From Candidatus Woykebacteria bacterium GWB1_45_5 (GTDB lineage Bacteria; Patescibacteriota; Microgenomatia; Woykebacterales; RBG-16-39-9b): 6,224 nt of DNA. A model generated the notes under the pieces. It was not told the origin of the DNA. It searched no databases and was given only the letters and a program-made list of their open reading frames with translations. This document shows, piece after piece, positions 4,779 to 6,224 of this stretch. The translations under genes were made by a program, and so were the position numbers. The DNA lies in the NCBI GenBank assembly GCA_001816645.1, contig MHCO01000032.1, positions 1 through 6,224 on the forward strand, in the 5' to 3' direction. Within the stretch, counting starts at the first letter, position 1, and each line of letters starts with the position of its first letter.

Positions 4779-5742
4779 AAAGTAAAGTAGCTATCACTAG
4801 CAAAATAATCATCGAGGCATGGACTAAAGAGTGGCTACCCACCCGAACATGGCGTCTTCTAAAGATAATAACCGAATCGAGAATAAACAACAAAGCGACA
4901 AAAAGCAATAGGCTCAATGTCACTTTTTGGCTGGCCGTAGCGTTTTTAAATAAGGACTGGATAGACACGACTTTGCTACCTGACGATTCTTGGGGCAAAC
5001 TTTCCATCTTCTTTTCTTCGGCGACTTGTTTCTCGGTTGGCTTTGCAACCTCACCAGCAGACGACGGTACATTTAGGTTCGCCTCTAACTTAGCTGGCTG
5101 CGAAGAAGTACCGGCAGTACTACCCTGTGGTGCTACCGAAGCTAAAGCAACTGGTTTGCCAAATAGTTGGACGACCAAGGTGGTGTCTTCCCCCTCCAAA
5201 TTGCCGTTGACTACAGCTACACCAATTTCGGTGAAATTAGAGTTCAAAATATTAGCCCTATGCCCACTGCTAGCCATCCAAGCCGAAACTACCCCACCAG
5301 ACGTAGCAAAATCCCGAGCTAAGTTCTCTCCCGCCCAGGAATATTGATAGCCCACCAAACCAAAAAAATACCAAGGGCTAGTGCCATCAGGCGAAAAATG
5401 AGCCCAATAGTCTTTGCTAAACATATCCTTCGCTTTAAGCTCCGCTGCTTTATCCAAAGACGGATTCTCTCTAAGTTGCCCCAATCCGGTATTGACCCGC
5501 TCTTGATTGGTCAAACGCATAACTTCTGGTACCGAGATATTAGTTGCAAAACCAAGAACTTGGCCACTTCGGGTAGCTACATTGGCGGTGACTTGGGAAA
5601 TTAGCAACACTACTAGAAAAACAAAAAGGCCCCTACTTTGCAGAAGTAGTGGTCGGTGTTCGTTTAGGTGATGAGGAACGGTCAGTTTCAGGATAAACTC
5701 ACCTAAAGAATCCAAATACCCTCGGCCATTCGAAAGCAGCAT
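4756..5742 (-). CDS. Membrane-anchored CAP/SCP-domain protein
   Basis: Counting from the ATG at 5742 (328 residues): a helix at about 38-55; a CAP domain of the bacterial YkwD type at about 67-195; a linker rich in Ser, Ala, Glu and Lys to about 258; and two helices at about 274-294 and 307-323. The four CAP-cavity residues are present: His115 (AHFSPDG), Glu139 (AGENLA), His161 (SSGHRANILN) and Glu172. The domain probably faces outside, between the first helix and the C-terminal pair. The function of bacterial CAP domains is poorly known; wall or surface roles have been proposed. The frame can start at TTG (5751), but that codon overlaps the likely -10 box, so ATG at 5742 is preferred. I recall the N-terminal PHHLNEHRP and VLGFATNISVPEV motifs from Microgenomates-like relatives. 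It overlaps the next membrane protein gene by 23 bases. Confidence 0.85.
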   Translation of the reverse strand: MLLSNGRGYLDSLGEFILKLTVPHHLNEHRPLLLQSRGLFVFLVVLLISQVTANVATRSGQVLGFATNISVPEVMRLTNQERVNTGLGQLRENPSLDKAAELKAKDMFSKDYWAHFSPDGTSPWYFFGLVGYQYSWAGENLARDFATSGGVVSAWMASSGHRANILNSNFTEIGVAVVNGNLEGEDTTLVVQLFGKPVALASVAPQGSTAGTSSQPAKLEANLNVPSSAGEVAKPTEKQVAEEKKMESLPQESSGSKVVSIQSLFKNATASQKVTLSLLLFVALLFILDSVIIFRRRHVRVGSHSLVHASMIILLVIATLLYGQGSIL

Positions 5743-5750
5743 ATATTTCA

Positions 5751-5756
5751 ATTATA
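5751..5756 (-). promoter_or_regulatory. -10 box of CAP-domain gene
   Basis: A perfect TATAAT on the minus strand. Counting seven bases on, transcription would begin near 5744, two bases before the ATG at 5742, giving a nearly leaderless message. No clear -35 box is seen at 17 bases, so confidence is limited. A second TATAAT lies at 5829-5834 and would instead give a leader of about 80 bases containing both hairpins. Confidence 0.45.
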
Positions 5757-5774
5757 TCTCGGTAGAGAAACAAG

Positions 5775-5832
5775 CGCGAGAGGTAATCTCGCGATTAGAT
5801 CTTGCTAACCGCAAGATGCAATCTTGCGATTA
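5775..5832. repeat. Tandem covarying hairpins in polA-CAP spacer
   Basis: Two 19-base palindromes, CGCGAGAGGTAATCTCGCG (5775-5793) and CGCAAGATGCAATCTTGCG (5810-5828), each followed by ATTA, repeat with a 35-base period and match at 19 of 23 positions. In the stems the change G to A at position 4 is matched by C to T at position 16, so pairing is kept. Between them ATCTTGC (5799-5805) can also pair with GCAAGAT (5811-5817), offering an alternative fold. This spacer (5757-5871) holds no gene. The hairpins could end polA transcription, though no good T-tract follows, or regulate the CAP gene. Confidence 0.65.
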
Positions 5833-5871
5833 TACAGGAAGGGGAAACTACTCGCTTTTGAAGTCTAAACC

Positions 5872-6224
5872 TCAACCCTTTTCCCAACAGTCGGAGATAT
5901 TAACATCCACCTTTACTGGTACTTTCTTCAGTAACTTTTGCCCGGCGGCAATCATTTGCTCTTCGATTATCTTTGCTACTTCTTCAACAATGTCTTCTCT
6001 CGCTTCGGCGACAATTTCATCATGGACAGTATGGATAAGATAAGCATCTAACTGCCTTTTCTCAAACTCCCGATATATATAAGCAAGGGCATACTTTGTG
6101 ATATCGGCACTCGTTCCTTGAATCGGCGTATTTTTACCTTGCCTCTCAATTGCAGCTACCAATCTCTCATAATCGGGGTGCCCACGCTCGGGCGGCGGAA
6201 AAAGCCTTCTTCTACCACCCAAAG
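5872..6224 (-). CDS. polA: DNA polymerase I, C-terminal part, cut by window edge
   Basis: The visible 117 codons are the end of the family A polymerase domain; the frame is open to the right edge and the TTG near 6222 is internal, not a start. Landmarks in order: GGRRRLFPPP (usual LGRRR segment of the palm/fingers), GKNTPIQGTSADITK (about 29-43) and motif C with His67, Asp68 and Glu69 in TVHDEIV. Asp68 is one of the two metal-binding carboxylates of the polymerase site. The O-helix and motif A lie outside the window, as do any exonuclease domains, so which domains the full protein has cannot be said. In most family members the segment before NTPIQG reads ERxAIN; here it is ERQGKN, a variant I recall from some CPR and viral polymerases. 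No gene overlaps it; the hairpin-rich spacer follows the TGA at 5872-5874. Confidence 0.93.
   Translation of the reverse strand, partial: LGGRRRLFPPPERGHPDYERLVAAIERQGKNTPIQGTSADITKYALAYIYREFEKRQLDAYLIHTVHDEIVAEAREDIVEEVAKIIEEQMIAAGQKLLKKVPVKVDVNISDCWEKG

Noticed and set aside
4973..5604. Plus-strand frames opposite the CAP gene
   Set aside because: They are antisense to a gene with a complete CAP cavity motif and membrane segments; no ribosome site or family resemblance.

Overview
The window reads as a bacterial chromosome segment, most likely from the Candidate Phyla Radiation (Patescibacteria, perhaps Microgenomates-like). The grounds are compact housekeeping genes that mostly lack Shine-Dalgarno sites, a short single-domain GIY-YIG protein, and a membrane-anchored CAP/SCP protein of a kind I associate with these phyla. 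TGA serves as a normal stop (rplS, rnhB, yraN, polA), which argues against the code-25 lineages. The phylum assignment is inference.

Left part (1-960, + strand, AT-rich): the end of a small three-helix membrane protein; a gene-poor stretch with a possible 3' gene remnant on the minus strand and two inverted copies of one palindromic repeat; then a 78-residue GIY-YIG endonuclease whose GTG start coincides with its predicted transcription start.

Middle part (about 970-2260): a cassette of about 60% GC with strong Shine-Dalgarno sites. It holds two overlapping genes, a one-helix coiled-coil membrane protein and an exported or lipoprotein-like protein. It has its own promoter and leader hairpin and ends in four consecutive hairpins, the last a textbook intrinsic terminator. 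Base composition and ribosome-site style both differ from the flanks, so it looks transferred, with a phage-like flavour.

Junction (2266-2470): a minus-strand 3' gene remnant runs directly into a decayed tRNA 3' part (D-stem to CCA, tRNA-Lys-like). This is the arrangement expected at the far end of an element integrated in a tRNA gene.

Right part (2470-6224): a stand-alone class III nucleotide cyclase on the + strand faces a minus-strand block. In transcription order that block is polA (C-terminal part only), a hairpin-rich spacer, the CAP-domain membrane protein, a small three-helix membrane protein, a strong promoter, rplS (ribosomal protein L19), rnhB (RNase HII) and yraN (UPF0102 nuclease-like). 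The last three form a tight operon linking ribosome assembly with removal of RNA from DNA.
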